24,774 nucleotides of DNA from JBLHOS01 sp047623825 (lineage in GTDB: Bacteria; Pseudomonadota; Alphaproteobacteria; Rhodobacterales; Rhodobacteraceae): assembly GCA_047623825.1 (NCBI GenBank), contig JBLHOS010000045.1, forward strand, positions 1 to 24,774. The letters are read 5' to 3'. Both the position numbers and the translations under genes were made by a program. The notes below the pieces were generated by a model that was not told the origin of the DNA, did not search any database, and worked only from the letters and a program-made list of their open reading frames with translations. Shown here piece after piece: positions 6,956 to 14,999 of the stretch. Every line of letters starts with the position of its first letter. Position 1 is the first letter of the stretch.

Positions 6956-7957
6956 ATGAATTGGGGATTAATCGGTGCCAGCACTATCGCTGCGCAACAC
7001 ATGATCGGTGCAATTCGCGCGCAGGCCGGATGCGATGTTGTGTCTGTTCTCAGTTCCAGCGTTGAACGGGGGCAGGCCTATGCCGCAGAGCATGGCATTG
7101 CGACTGCGACTACTGATCTAGACGCACTTGTGACTGATCCTAATATCGACGCCGTCTACATCTCCACGACGAATGAAAAGCACAAGTCTGAAGCGTTGAC
7201 CGCGATCGCTGCTGGCAAACATGTAATGTGCGAAAAGCCTCTGGCCTTAAACGTCGCAGACGCCGTTGAGATGGTGCGCGCCGCCGATAAGGCAGGCGTT
7301 GTTTTTGCGACCAACCATCATCTTCGCAACGCGGGCAGCCATCTTGCGATCAAGGATCTGATTGACGCAGGCCGGATTGGAACTGTTCAGGCGATGCGGG
7401 TGCATCACGCGGTCTATCTACCTGAAAACCTTCATGGATGGCGTATCAACAACGCCGACGCGGGTGGTGGCGTGATCCCGGACATCGTGGTGCATGACGC
7501 AGATACCGTCCGCTTTTATCTGGGTGAAGACCCCGTTGATGTCGTCGCGATGGAGCGGGCCGATAGCCTGGGCCAAGGCGTCGAAGACAGTGCTATGTCT
7601 GTTTGGACTATGCCCTCAGGTGCGATGATCCAGACCCATGAGGGATTCACAATCCGCCACGCAGGCACTTCTATTGAAGTGCACGGAACCGAAGGATCAA
7701 TTTTCGCACGCAACGTGATGACCCAACGCCCCGTAGGCCAAGTCGTTTTGCAAACAGCGGAAGGAATGTTTGAGGTCGAGTTCTCAAAACATGGCCTCTA
7801 CGATCGCTCAATGGGGCTTTTTGTGGCCGCTGTCGGCGGGAAGGGCGCACCGTCTGCAACAGGTATCGATGGCATCAAATCCCTTGCGGTTGCCTTGGCC
7901 GTCAAACAAGCCGCAACAACAGGTCAACGTACAACCGTCGACTATGCTGGCTATTAA
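6956..7957 (+). CDS. 1,5-anhydro-D-fructose reductase-like Gfo/Idh/MocA oxidoreductase
   Basis: A 333-residue enzyme closely resembling the 1,5-anhydro-D-fructose reductase of Sinorhizobium morelense, which reduces 1,5-anhydro-D-fructose to 1,5-anhydro-D-mannitol with NADPH. Shared blocks are WGLIGASTIA, VYISTTNEKH, CEKPLA (Lys94), TNHHLRNA, RVHHAVYLPENLHGWR, GGGVIPDIVVHDADTVRFYL (Asp176, His180) and EVHGTEGSIFARNVMTQRPVG. The serine-rich loop after the second strand (SSSVERG), lacking an acidic residue, suits NADPH. The ATG at 6956 is preferred over the adjacent GTG at 6953 because GGGGAG (6943-6948) is then seven bases away and the protein begins as family members do. It is the first gene of the long operon, downstream of the two palindromes. 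Anhydrofructose, a glucosone or another keto-sugar are all possible substrates. Confidence 0.85.
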   Translation: MNWGLIGASTIAAQHMIGAIRAQAGCDVVSVLSSSVERGQAYAAEHGIATATTDLDALVTDPNIDAVYISTTNEKHKSEALTAIAAGKHVMCEKPLALNVADAVEMVRAADKAGVVFATNHHLRNAGSHLAIKDLIDAGRIGTVQAMRVHHAVYLPENLHGWRINNADAGGGVIPDIVVHDADTVRFYLGEDPVDVVAMERADSLGQGVEDSAMSVWTMPSGAMIQTHEGFTIRHAGTSIEVHGTEGSIFARNVMTQRPVGQVVLQTAEGMFEVEFSKHGLYDRSMGLFVAAVGGKGAPSATGIDGIKSLAVALAVKQAATTGQRTTVDYAGY

Positions 7958-7960
7958 AAC

Positions 7961-9532
7961 ATGACCAAAGTCGTTTCCCCTTCTGACGCAGTTTCCCGCA
8001 TTCAAGATGGCGCGGTTGTGACTGTGTCGTCGTCCTCGGGGCTGGGGTGTCCTGACCTTGTTCTGAAGGCATTGGGCGCGCGTTTTGCCAACCAAGGTCA
8101 CCCCAAAGGGTTAACGACACTTCACCCGATTGCTGCGGGCGACATGTATGGGATCAAGGGGATCGATCACTTGGCGCAGGACGGTTTGCTTAGCCGGATC
8201 ATCGCAGGATCTTATCCCAGCGGTCCGTCCTCAAAGCTAATGCCAGAGATTTGGAAGATGATCGTGGAGGAGCGGGTTAAGGCCTATAACGTGCCGTCCG
8301 GTATCATGTTTGACATGCACCGCGATGTAGCCGCGCGAAAACCCGGTGTCTTGACAAAAGTTGGGCTGGAAACCTTCGTCGACCCAGAATTGAACGGCTG
8401 CGCAATGAATGAAAAAGCTGCGGCGCATCCCATCGTCCACCGCCATGAGATGCTGGGTGAAACGTGGCTGCATTTCCCCAACATAGTACCCACGGTCGCG
8501 ATCATCCGCGCCACCACGGCGGATGAGCGTGGCAATCTGACCTTTGAGCATGAGGGCGCATATCTTGGTGGCCTTGATCAGGCGATTGCCGTCCGCAATC
8601 ATGGCGGTTTGATCATTGCACAGGTCAAACGGGTCACAGCGGCAGGTTCCTTGCGGCCCCATGACGTCCATATTCCGGGCCATTTGGTGGATCTGATCGT
8701 AATTGATCCTGACCAGAAGCAAACCACCGAAACCGATTATGACCCCGCAATCTCGGGTGAGATTATGCGCCCATGGGACAGCTTCAGCTTTGCTGAGCAC
8801 GGGGTTGAAAAGGTCATCGCACGGCGTGCCGCAATGGAGTTGCGCGCAGGCCAGTCAGCCAATTTGGGCTTTGGGATTTCGGCCAACGTACCGCGCATAT
8901 TACTCGAAGAGGGGTATCCGCAGTCAATAACGTGGTCGATTGAACAGGGCGCTGTTGGTGGTGTTCCCCTGACTGGTTTTGCCTTTGGGTGTGCATCAAA
9001 CGCTGATGCGATCTTGCCGTCGCCAGCCCAGTTCACGTATTTTCAGGGTGGCGGATTTGACGTCTCGTTCCTGTCGTTCCTGGAGGTTGACCGCAATGGC
9101 AATGTCAACGTCTCAAAGTTGGGCAAAAAACCCTATTTGACGGCGGGGTGTGGCGGGTTCGTCGACATCACGGCGAATGCCAAAAAGATCGTCTTTTGCG
9201 GATATTTCGAGGCCGGGGCCGAGTTGGACCTGCGTCCAGACGGGCTGCGCGTCAAAACACCCGGACGTTTCAACAAAATGGTTGAACAGGTTGAGCATGT
9301 GACCTTTGCGGGCCGCCGAGCGCAGCGTCAGGGTCAGGACGTCCTTTATATAACAGAGCGTTGCGTAATGCGGCTGGCGGCCGACGGCCTTGTCGCTACC
9401 GAAATTATGCCGGGTATCGTGCCCGATAGCGATATTATTGCGGCCTCAGGTGGTCGCGTCCGGGTGGCAGAAAACGCGACGATATCGCCGCTATCGTTGT
9501 TGGCAGACGGACCAATGGGGTTACAGCTATGA
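7961..9532 (+). CDS. Acyl-CoA:carboxylate CoA-transferase (propionate CoA-transferase/YdiF-like)
   Basis: A 523-residue protein in which both CoA-transferase halves are fused, as in propionate CoA-transferase and YdiF. It would move CoA from an acyl-CoA to a free acid through a glutamyl-CoA intermediate. The catalytic glutamate is Glu328 in WSIEQGAVGGVPL. Other family blocks are VSSSSGLGCPDLVLKALG at the start, ATTADERGNLTFEHEGAYL, and FTYFQGGGFDVSFLSFLEVD followed by NGNVNVSKLG. It starts three bases after the anhydrofructose-reductase-like gene and overlaps the hydratase gene by ATGA. Its place beside a hydratase and an aldehyde dehydrogenase suggests activation of a carboxylic acid derived from the imported compound. 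Acceptor and donor are unknown. Confidence 0.85.
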   Translation: MTKVVSPSDAVSRIQDGAVVTVSSSSGLGCPDLVLKALGARFANQGHPKGLTTLHPIAAGDMYGIKGIDHLAQDGLLSRIIAGSYPSGPSSKLMPEIWKMIVEERVKAYNVPSGIMFDMHRDVAARKPGVLTKVGLETFVDPELNGCAMNEKAAAHPIVHRHEMLGETWLHFPNIVPTVAIIRATTADERGNLTFEHEGAYLGGLDQAIAVRNHGGLIIAQVKRVTAAGSLRPHDVHIPGHLVDLIVIDPDQKQTTETDYDPAISGEIMRPWDSFSFAEHGVEKVIARRAAMELRAGQSANLGFGISANVPRILLEEGYPQSITWSIEQGAVGGVPLTGFAFGCASNADAILPSPAQFTYFQGGGFDVSFLSFLEVDRNGNVNVSKLGKKPYLTAGCGGFVDITANAKKIVFCGYFEAGAELDLRPDGLRVKTPGRFNKMVEQVEHVTFAGRRAQRQGQDVLYITERCVMRLAADGLVATEIMPGIVPDSDIIAASGGRVRVAENATISPLSLLADGPMGLQL

Positions 9533-10302
9533 GCCAGATAGTCCTGAATATCGTCGACGGCGTGGCCGAGGTTCGCCTTGATAATCCATCCAAGCTGAAT
9601 GCCCTGACGGTTGAGATGTTGACCGGTTTAGAGGCCGCTTGTGACACGATTGAGGGCGATCGCAGGGTCCGATCCGTTTTACTGACGGCTACGGGTGAAC
9701 GGGCGTTTTGTGTAGGTGCTGATATCTCAGCATGGGGCACTCTATCGCCCGCCGATTTTGCGCGACTGTGGGTCAGGCGCGGGCACCGTGTTTTTGACCG
9801 TATAGCGCGGCTTGCAGTCCCGACAATCGCCGTAATTTCAGGCCCCGCGTTCGGCGGAGGGTTAGAGTTGGCTGCGGCATGTGACTTGCGTATTATTAGC
9901 CCGCAGTCGCGCCTTGGCCTGCCCGAAACCGGAATTGGAATTGTGCCGGGGTGGTCTGGTACACAGCGTTTGGCCCGGATGATCCCGCCTGCGATCCTAA
10001 AGGAAATGGTTTTGCTGGGGCGACATCTTGATGCTGAGCGGGCGTTTCATTTGGGTTTGGTCAACGCAATCAATAACGCGCCGATCACCGAGGCCCGCGC
10101 GATGGCGGCTGAAATCGCCAGTAAAGCCCCGCACGCGACCGAAGTTGCAAAATATCAGATCAACGCTGCCTTGGGCGAAGATCGCGATGCGATGATTGAG
10201 GCATTGGGCGGGGCAGTAATCGCCGGATCAGACGATAAATCCGAAGGTGTCAGCGCCTTTATGAACAAACGTAAACCGAATTTTGGGGGGTCGATATCAT
10301 GA
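9529..10302 (+). CDS. Enoyl-CoA hydratase/isomerase (crotonase) family protein
   Basis: A 257-residue crotonase-fold enzyme. The oxyanion-hole segments are AFCVGADISAW (about 59-69) and GPAFGGGLELAAACDL (105-120). Both glutamates used by true enoyl-CoA hydratases are present: Glu113 (GLELA) and Glu133 (GLPETGIGIVPGWSGTQRL). Hydration of a 2-enoyl-CoA is therefore more likely than an isomerase or hydrolase role. It overlaps the CoA-transferase stop and the aldehyde dehydrogenase start by four bases each (ATGA), so the three form a tightly coupled module: acid activation, hydration and aldehyde oxidation. Feruloyl-CoA hydratase-lyases differ around these motifs, so a retro-aldol role is less likely but not excluded. 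Confidence 0.88.
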   Translation: MSQIVLNIVDGVAEVRLDNPSKLNALTVEMLTGLEAACDTIEGDRRVRSVLLTATGERAFCVGADISAWGTLSPADFARLWVRRGHRVFDRIARLAVPTIAVISGPAFGGGLELAAACDLRIISPQSRLGLPETGIGIVPGWSGTQRLARMIPPAILKEMVLLGRHLDAERAFHLGLVNAINNAPITEARAMAAEIASKAPHATEVAKYQINAALGEDRDAMIEALGGAVIAGSDDKSEGVSAFMNKRKPNFGGSIS

Positions 10303-11825
10303 CCGAACATGATCTGACATTGATCGCCAGCGCAGGTGCACGCCCCGCACCAAAAGACGTGTTTGAGGCCCGCCATCTGATCGATGGCACGTGGCGTGCA
10401 AGTCAGTCAGGGCAAACATTTTCACGTCATTCACCAGCGTCTGGCACACTTGTTAGCATGGTTAGCAATGGTACGGCGCAGGATGTCGAAGATGCTATTG
10501 CGGCCGCACGCCGCGCGTTTGATGATCATCGCTGGTCCGATGTTTCTGGAAAAGATCGCGCCGCGTTGTTGCTGCGTGTTGCAGACTTGATCGATGAAAA
10601 CCGGACACGAATTGCCCTCTATGAAACACTGGAAAGTGGCAAGCCGATTTCACAGGCTGAGGCTGAGATTGAGGGTGCCGCTGATATTTGGCGCCACGCC
10701 GCAGCCCTAGCGCGCACCATCCACGGCGACAGTCAAAATACCCTTGGCCCCGACATGTTGGGGCTAGTTCTGAAAGAGCCGATTGGCGTCGTGTCGCTGA
10801 TCACGCCGTGGAATTTCCCATTTCTGATCATCTCTCAAAAACTGCCCTATGCACTGGCGGCTGGCTGCACCGCGATCGTCAAACCATCTGAGATGACGTC
10901 GGTCACAACCGTGCTTTTGGGGGAGATATTGATTGAGGCGGGACTTCCGGCAGGCGTTGTAAATATCGTTCTTGGTTTCGGGGACCCTGTTGGGGCCATG
11001 ATGTCCACAGATCCTCGGGTCGATATGGTTTCGTTCACTGGCTCCACTGGTGTCGGCAAGGCGATTGTCGCGGCGACAGCACCAACCTTGAAAAGGGTTT
11101 CGTTGGAACTGGGCGGTAAAAATCCGCAGGTCGTATTTGCTGACGGTGATCTGGAACAGGCTGCCGATGCCATTGTTTTTGGGGCCTATTTCAATGTCGG
11201 CCAGTGCTGCAATGCGGGATCACGGATTATTGTGCACGAAAATATCGCACAGGATTTGACGGACCGGGTTGTGGCCCTGTCGCGCAAAGTACCGTTTGGC
11301 GATCCGCTGCATCCTGACACCAAAGTTGGTGCGATCATCTCAACCAGTCATAATGATAAGATCGATGCATACGTCCGACAAGCCGTTGAAAATGGGGCAA
11401 AGATTGAGATCGGTGGGGCGACCCTGACGGTGGATGGGCTGTCGGGCCAGTTCTATCAGCCAACAGTTGTCTCGGGCGTTCGCCCCGATATGGCGATTGC
11501 GACCGAGGAAGTCTTTGGCCCAGTTTTATCGGTCCTGACATTTAAAACATTTGAACAGGCTGTCGAAATCACCAATGCTGCTTCGTACGGTCTGTCTGCT
11601 GGCGTCTGGAGTGAGAACATCCACACTTGTTTGGAATTTGCGCGGCGTGCGCAAGTCGGCACGGTTTGGACCAACACCTGGATGGATGGATTTGCAGAAT
11701 TGCCGTTCGGGGGAGTCAAACAAAGCGGCCTTGGAAGAGAACTCGGCAGCCAAGGAATTGAAGAGTATCTCGAGACGAAAACTGTCCAGATGCGCATTGG
11801 CAAAACGCGCCAGATGTGGGTCTGA
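10299..11825 (+). CDS. NAD(P)-dependent aldehyde dehydrogenase
   Basis: A 508-residue member of the aldehyde dehydrogenase superfamily, oxidising an aldehyde to the acid in the cytoplasm. Key residues are present: Asn172 (ITPWNFPF), Lys195 (AIVKPSE), the FTGSTGVGKAI cofactor loop (247-257), Glu270 (LELGGKNPQ) and catalytic Cys304 (FNVGQCCNAGSR), with EVFGPVLSV later. The pattern is that of the betaine/gamma-aminobutyraldehyde/aldose-type enzymes, whose substrates cannot be told apart by eye. The start overlaps the hydratase stop (ATGA). The stop codon lies inside a perfect inverted repeat (11819-11832). It may oxidise a short hydroxyaldehyde, for example glyceraldehyde to glycerate, feeding the glycerate kinase at the end of the operon; this is inference. 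Confidence 0.92.
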   Translation: MTEHDLTLIASAGARPAPKDVFEARHLIDGTWRASQSGQTFSRHSPASGTLVSMVSNGTAQDVEDAIAAARRAFDDHRWSDVSGKDRAALLLRVADLIDENRTRIALYETLESGKPISQAEAEIEGAADIWRHAAALARTIHGDSQNTLGPDMLGLVLKEPIGVVSLITPWNFPFLIISQKLPYALAAGCTAIVKPSEMTSVTTVLLGEILIEAGLPAGVVNIVLGFGDPVGAMMSTDPRVDMVSFTGSTGVGKAIVAATAPTLKRVSLELGGKNPQVVFADGDLEQAADAIVFGAYFNVGQCCNAGSRIIVHENIAQDLTDRVVALSRKVPFGDPLHPDTKVGAIISTSHNDKIDAYVRQAVENGAKIEIGGATLTVDGLSGQFYQPTVVSGVRPDMAIATEEVFGPVLSVLTFKTFEQAVEITNAASYGLSAGVWSENIHTCLEFARRAQVGTVWTNTWMDGFAELPFGGVKQSGLGRELGSQGIEEYLETKTVQMRIGKTRQMWV

Positions 11826-11832
11826 ACAGACC
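11819..11832. promoter_or_regulatory. Perfect inverted repeat at the end of the aldehyde dehydrogenase gene
   Basis: GGTCTGAACAGACC is a perfect inverted repeat (six-base arms, AA centre) that overlaps the TGA stop and opens the 57-base gap before the binding-protein gene. It could be a protein-binding site for an internal promoter. As RNA it would form only a short four-pair hairpin, without a T-run, so a terminator is unlikely. Confidence 0.35.
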
Positions 11833-11838
11833 AACCGA

Positions 11839-11854
11839 CGTGACAATTGTCGCG
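11839..11854. promoter_or_regulatory. Palindrome upstream of the sugar-binding protein gene
   Basis: CGTGACAATTGTCGCG is a 16-base palindrome with one mismatched pair and a perfect 10-base core (GACAATTGTC). It lies between the aldehyde dehydrogenase stop and the GGGAGGA ribosome-binding site (11871-11877). Binding-protein genes often have an extra promoter, and this could be its operator. It does not match the LacI-type palindromes upstream of the operon. Confidence 0.35.
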
Positions 11855-11882
11855 ACCTTTACGCAACCTAGGGAGGATTAAA

Positions 11883-13130
11883 ATGCGTAAGTTAATGATG
11901 ACGACCGCAACGATGGCAACCATGGCGCTTGGCGCCAATGTAGCGATCGCCGAAGACGTGGAAGTTCTGCACTGGTGGACATCCGGTGGTGAGGCCGCAG
12001 CCCTGCAGGTTCTACAAGCGGATCTGGCAGACCAAGGCATCGGCTGGCAGGACATGCCAGTTGCAGGCGGCGGCGGTGAGGCTGCGATGACGGTTCTTCG
12101 GGCCCGTGTGACATCCGGCAACCCACCAACAGCCGTTCAGATGCTGGGCTTTGATATTCTGGATTGGGCCGGTGAGGGCGCATTGGCGAACCTGAATTCG
12201 GTTGCCGAGGCCGAGGGCTGGGACGCCGTTGTTCCAGAAGCTCTGCAAGCCTTTGCACGTGTTGATGGCCAGTGGGTTTCTGCCCCTGTGAACGTTCACT
12301 CGACCAACTGGGTTTGGGCCAATGCATCGGTTCTGGCCGACAATGGCATCGAAGTTCCGCAAACCTGGGAAGACTTTGAAGCAGCGCTTGCCACATTGGC
12401 GGCTGCTGGCGTAACCCCGATCGCACATGGTGGTCAGGCATGGCAGGACGCGACCGTATTTGACGCTGTTGCGATGGGTGCTGGTGGCCCTGAATTCTAT
12501 CAGGCCGCCTTTATCGATCTAGACCCAGAGGCACTGGGTGGCGAGACCATGGTCGAAGCCTTCCGCCGCATGGACGTTATTCGCGCCAACGTGGACGACA
12601 ACTTCTCTGGCCGCGATTGGAACTTGGCAACAGCCATGGTGATTAATGGCGAGGCAGGTTTCCAGATGATGGGTGACTGGGCAAAAGGCGAATTCCTTGC
12701 TGCGGGCCAAGTCCCAGGCGAAGACTTCCTGTGCTTCCGCTTCCCCGGCACGCAAGATCAGGTAACGTTCAACTCTGATCAGTTTGCGATGTTCGATCAG
12801 GGCGGTGAGGTATCACCAGCGCAGGCAGCACTCGCAACTGCGATCATGTCACCTGCGTTCCAGTCCGCATTCAACGTCGTCAAAGGCTCGGTTCCCGCGC
12901 GCACGGACGTCTCGAATGAGGCATTTGACGCCTGTGGTCGCCAAGGTATGGCCGATCTTGCCGCAGCGTCTGCATCGGGCAATCTTTTTGGCTCCATGGC
13001 ACACGGCCACGCGGCGCCAGCTTCGGTGAAAAACGCGATGTATGATGTCATCACCGCGCATTTCAACGGTGAGTATGACGCCGAAACAGCGGCTGAAGAA
13101 ATGGTTATTGCTGTCGAGATCGCACAGTAA
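11883..13130 (+). CDS. Sugar ABC transporter substrate-binding protein (GtsA-like, glucose-type)
   Basis: A 415-residue periplasmic binding protein of the extracellular solute-binding family 1. The signal peptide is clear: MRKLMMTT, a hydrophobic stretch, and a cleavage site after NVAIA (about residue 23). There is no lipobox Cys. The mature start EDVEVLHWWTSGGEAAALQV and FQMMGDWAKGEFLAAG are typical of the glucose/mannose-binding GtsA group of proteobacteria. Two cysteines in the mature C-terminal half (FLCFRF and FDACGRQG) match the group's usual disulfide pair. The ATG at 11883 is chosen because GGGAGGA ends five bases upstream and the signal peptide begins there; an earlier in-frame ATG at 11847 would spoil both. 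The ligand is probably glucose, a glucose-like sugar or a glucoside. Confidence 0.9.
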   Translation: MRKLMMTTATMATMALGANVAIAEDVEVLHWWTSGGEAAALQVLQADLADQGIGWQDMPVAGGGGEAAMTVLRARVTSGNPPTAVQMLGFDILDWAGEGALANLNSVAEAEGWDAVVPEALQAFARVDGQWVSAPVNVHSTNWVWANASVLADNGIEVPQTWEDFEAALATLAAAGVTPIAHGGQAWQDATVFDAVAMGAGGPEFYQAAFIDLDPEALGGETMVEAFRRMDVIRANVDDNFSGRDWNLATAMVINGEAGFQMMGDWAKGEFLAAGQVPGEDFLCFRFPGTQDQVTFNSDQFAMFDQGGEVSPAQAALATAIMSPAFQSAFNVVKGSVPARTDVSNEAFDACGRQGMADLAAASASGNLFGSMAHGHAAPASVKNAMYDVITAHFNGEYDAETAAEEMVIAVEIAQ

Positions 13131-13144
13131 TCACTGTAATCAGG

Positions 13145-13170
13145 CCCGGCGGGCAGCTTTGTCCGCCGGG
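13145..13170 (+). terminator. Strong hairpin between the binding-protein and permease genes
   Basis: CCCGGCGGGCA and UGUCCGCCGGG pair into an 11-base-pair stem (one G-U pair) with the tetraloop GCUU, followed by TTCTTCT. It lies 14 bases after the binding-protein stop and before the permease ribosome-binding site (AAAGGG, 13204-13209). Such hairpins after ABC binding-protein genes usually act as partial terminators or 3' stabilisers, so that binding protein is made in excess over the membrane parts. Confidence 0.75.
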
Positions 13171-13217
13171 TTCTTCTGGTCGCCTTCCTAAAGCTTCCTA
13201 ATGAAAGGGTCCCGGCC

Positions 13218-14114
13218 ATGGCACAGGTTCCGGTCAACGCAGACTTTCGCACCAAACTTCAGGACTGGATCCCCCGATTGGTCCTGTCCCCGTCTTTGGC
13301 GCTGGTCCTTGTTTTTGTTTACGGTTTCATCCTTTTCACAATCTATCTGTCGTTCTCTGACAGCCGCCTTTTACCCAGCTACGGTTGGGTCGGACTTGAT
13401 AATTACTCACGTCTTTTTCGGTTAAGTCATTGGGAAATAGCGATCACTAACCTTGGGGTTTTCGCAAGTCTCTACATCATTATTTCGTGCCTTATCGGCC
13501 TGTCGCTGGCGATTTTTTTAGACCAGAAAATTCGGGGCGAAGGCATTTTGCGCCCGATCTACCTGTATCCCATGGCGCTCAGCTTCATTGTGACCGGTAC
13601 CGCGTGGAAATGGTTGCTAGATCCGGGTATTGGTCTGGAACACACCGTGCATCTTTGGGGCTGGACCAGTTTCAGTTTCGACTGGATCAAGAACAGTGAT
13701 TACGCGATCTATACGGTTGTACTGGCGGCTGTATGGCAAACTTCTGGCTTTGTGATGGCGATGTTTCTGGCGGGTCTGCGCGGGATCGATAATGAGATCT
13801 TGAAGGCCGCCCAGATGGATGGTGCATCAAATTGGAGCCTTTACCGTCGGATCATCATCCCGCAACTTCGCCCGGCATTCCTCAGTGCGTTTGTCATCCT
13901 GAGCCACTTGTCGATCAAATCCTATGACTTGGTGATCGCGTTGACAGGTGGCGGACCGGGGCGCGCGACCGAACTGCCTGCGACATTCATGTATTCCTAT
14001 ACGTTCAGCCGCAACCAGATGGGTATTGGTGCGGCCTCTGCCGTGATCATGTTGATGACGATTGCAGCGATCATGATCCCTTATCTTTACGCTGAGCTGA
14101 AGGAGCGCAAATAA
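13218..14114 (+). CDS. Sugar ABC transporter permease (GtsB-like, MalF type)
   Basis: A 298-residue inner-membrane permease with about six transmembrane segments (for example residues 26-50, 76-96, 114-134 and a last one near 272-293). The cytoplasmic EAA loop that docks the ATPase is LKAAQMDGASNWSLYRRIII followed by PQLRP (about 195-219). The first segment follows a short cytoplasmic N-terminus, and the usual PSLIAVLVFVYGFI-like start is present as LSPSLALVLVFVYGFILF. AAAGGG (13204-13209) supports the ATG at 13218. The TAA overlaps the ATG of the second permease (TAATG). It would pair with that permease to form the translocation channel. Confidence 0.92.
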   Translation: MAQVPVNADFRTKLQDWIPRLVLSPSLALVLVFVYGFILFTIYLSFSDSRLLPSYGWVGLDNYSRLFRLSHWEIAITNLGVFASLYIIISCLIGLSLAIFLDQKIRGEGILRPIYLYPMALSFIVTGTAWKWLLDPGIGLEHTVHLWGWTSFSFDWIKNSDYAIYTVVLAAVWQTSGFVMAMFLAGLRGIDNEILKAAQMDGASNWSLYRRIIIPQLRPAFLSAFVILSHLSIKSYDLVIALTGGGPGRATELPATFMYSYTFSRNQMGIGAASAVIMLMTIAAIMIPYLYAELKERK

Positions 14115-14995
14115 TGTCTGTCGCAACAGCTGACTCAGCCATTCGCACGGGCCGCATAACACGGGTTTTCCTCTACCTCATCTTACTGCTGTTCGCGCTG
14201 TTCTATCTGCTGCCGTTTGGCGTCATGGTGATCAACTCGCTTAAACCGCTAAGTGAGATTACTGGTGGTAACATGATGGCCCTGCCGCAGGTTTGGACAT
14301 TGGAGCCGTGGCGCAATGCCTGGTCTGAAGCGCAGATCGGGATCGAGCCGACAGGCCTGCGCCCATATTTTATGAACTCGCTGGTTATGGCGCTGCCCGC
14401 CGTGATCTTGTCGACGTTCTTTGGGGCGCTGAACGGGTACGTGCTGACGAAATGGCAGTTCCGGGGCCATACGCTGGTCTTTGGTTTATTGTTGTTCTCA
14501 TGCTTCATTCCGTTCCAGATGGTTCTGATCCCGATGGCCCGCATCTTGGGTATCTTTGGTCTGGCGGGCACAACGCCCGGTCTGGTCTTGGTGCATTTTG
14601 TTTATGGGATTGGGTTCACCACGCTTTATTTCCGCAATTATTACGCCGCTTTCCCGACTGAGCTGGTCAGGGCCGCACAAATCGATGGCGCCGGTTTTTT
14701 TCGGATCTTCTGGCGTATCTTGTTGCCAAGCTCTGGGCCGATCATAGCTGTCAGCTTTATCTGGCAATTCACCAATATCTGGAACGACTTCCTGTTCGGG
14801 GCTAGTTTCGCAGATTTCGACAGCCAGCCGATGACTGTGGCGCTGAATAATCTTGTTCAAAGCTCAACCGGGGTCAAAGAATACAACGTTCATTTTGCGG
14901 GTGCGATCTTTGCCGCTCTGCCAACTCTAATCGTCTACATCGTGGCCGGGCGGTACTTCGTCCGCGGTCTGATGGCCGGTTCTGTGAAAGGATAA
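14114..14995 (+). CDS. Sugar ABC transporter permease (GtsC-like, MalG type)
   Basis: A 293-residue permease with about six transmembrane segments; the first is FLYLILLLFALFYLLPFGVM (residues about 19-38), followed by the typical NSLKPLSEI. The EAA loop reads LVRAAQIDGAGFFRIFWRIL followed by LPSSGP. The C-terminal RYFVRGLMAGSVKG is the conserved end of MalG-type permeases. The start overlaps the previous gene by one base (TAATG), and the stop is four bases before the ATPase gene. Together with the upstream permease it forms the membrane channel of the sugar importer. Confidence 0.93.
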   Translation: MSVATADSAIRTGRITRVFLYLILLLFALFYLLPFGVMVINSLKPLSEITGGNMMALPQVWTLEPWRNAWSEAQIGIEPTGLRPYFMNSLVMALPAVILSTFFGALNGYVLTKWQFRGHTLVFGLLLFSCFIPFQMVLIPMARILGIFGLAGTTPGLVLVHFVYGIGFTTLYFRNYYAAFPTELVRAAQIDGAGFFRIFWRILLPSSGPIIAVSFIWQFTNIWNDFLFGASFADFDSQPMTVALNNLVQSSTGVKEYNVHFAGAIFAALPTLIVYIVAGRYFVRGLMAGSVKG

Positions 14996-14999
14996 GCCT

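Noticed and set aside
11847..11882. Upstream start for the sugar-binding protein
   Set aside because: The extra 12 residues would spoil the signal peptide, and the good ribosome-binding site GGGAGGA sits just before the ATG at 11883.
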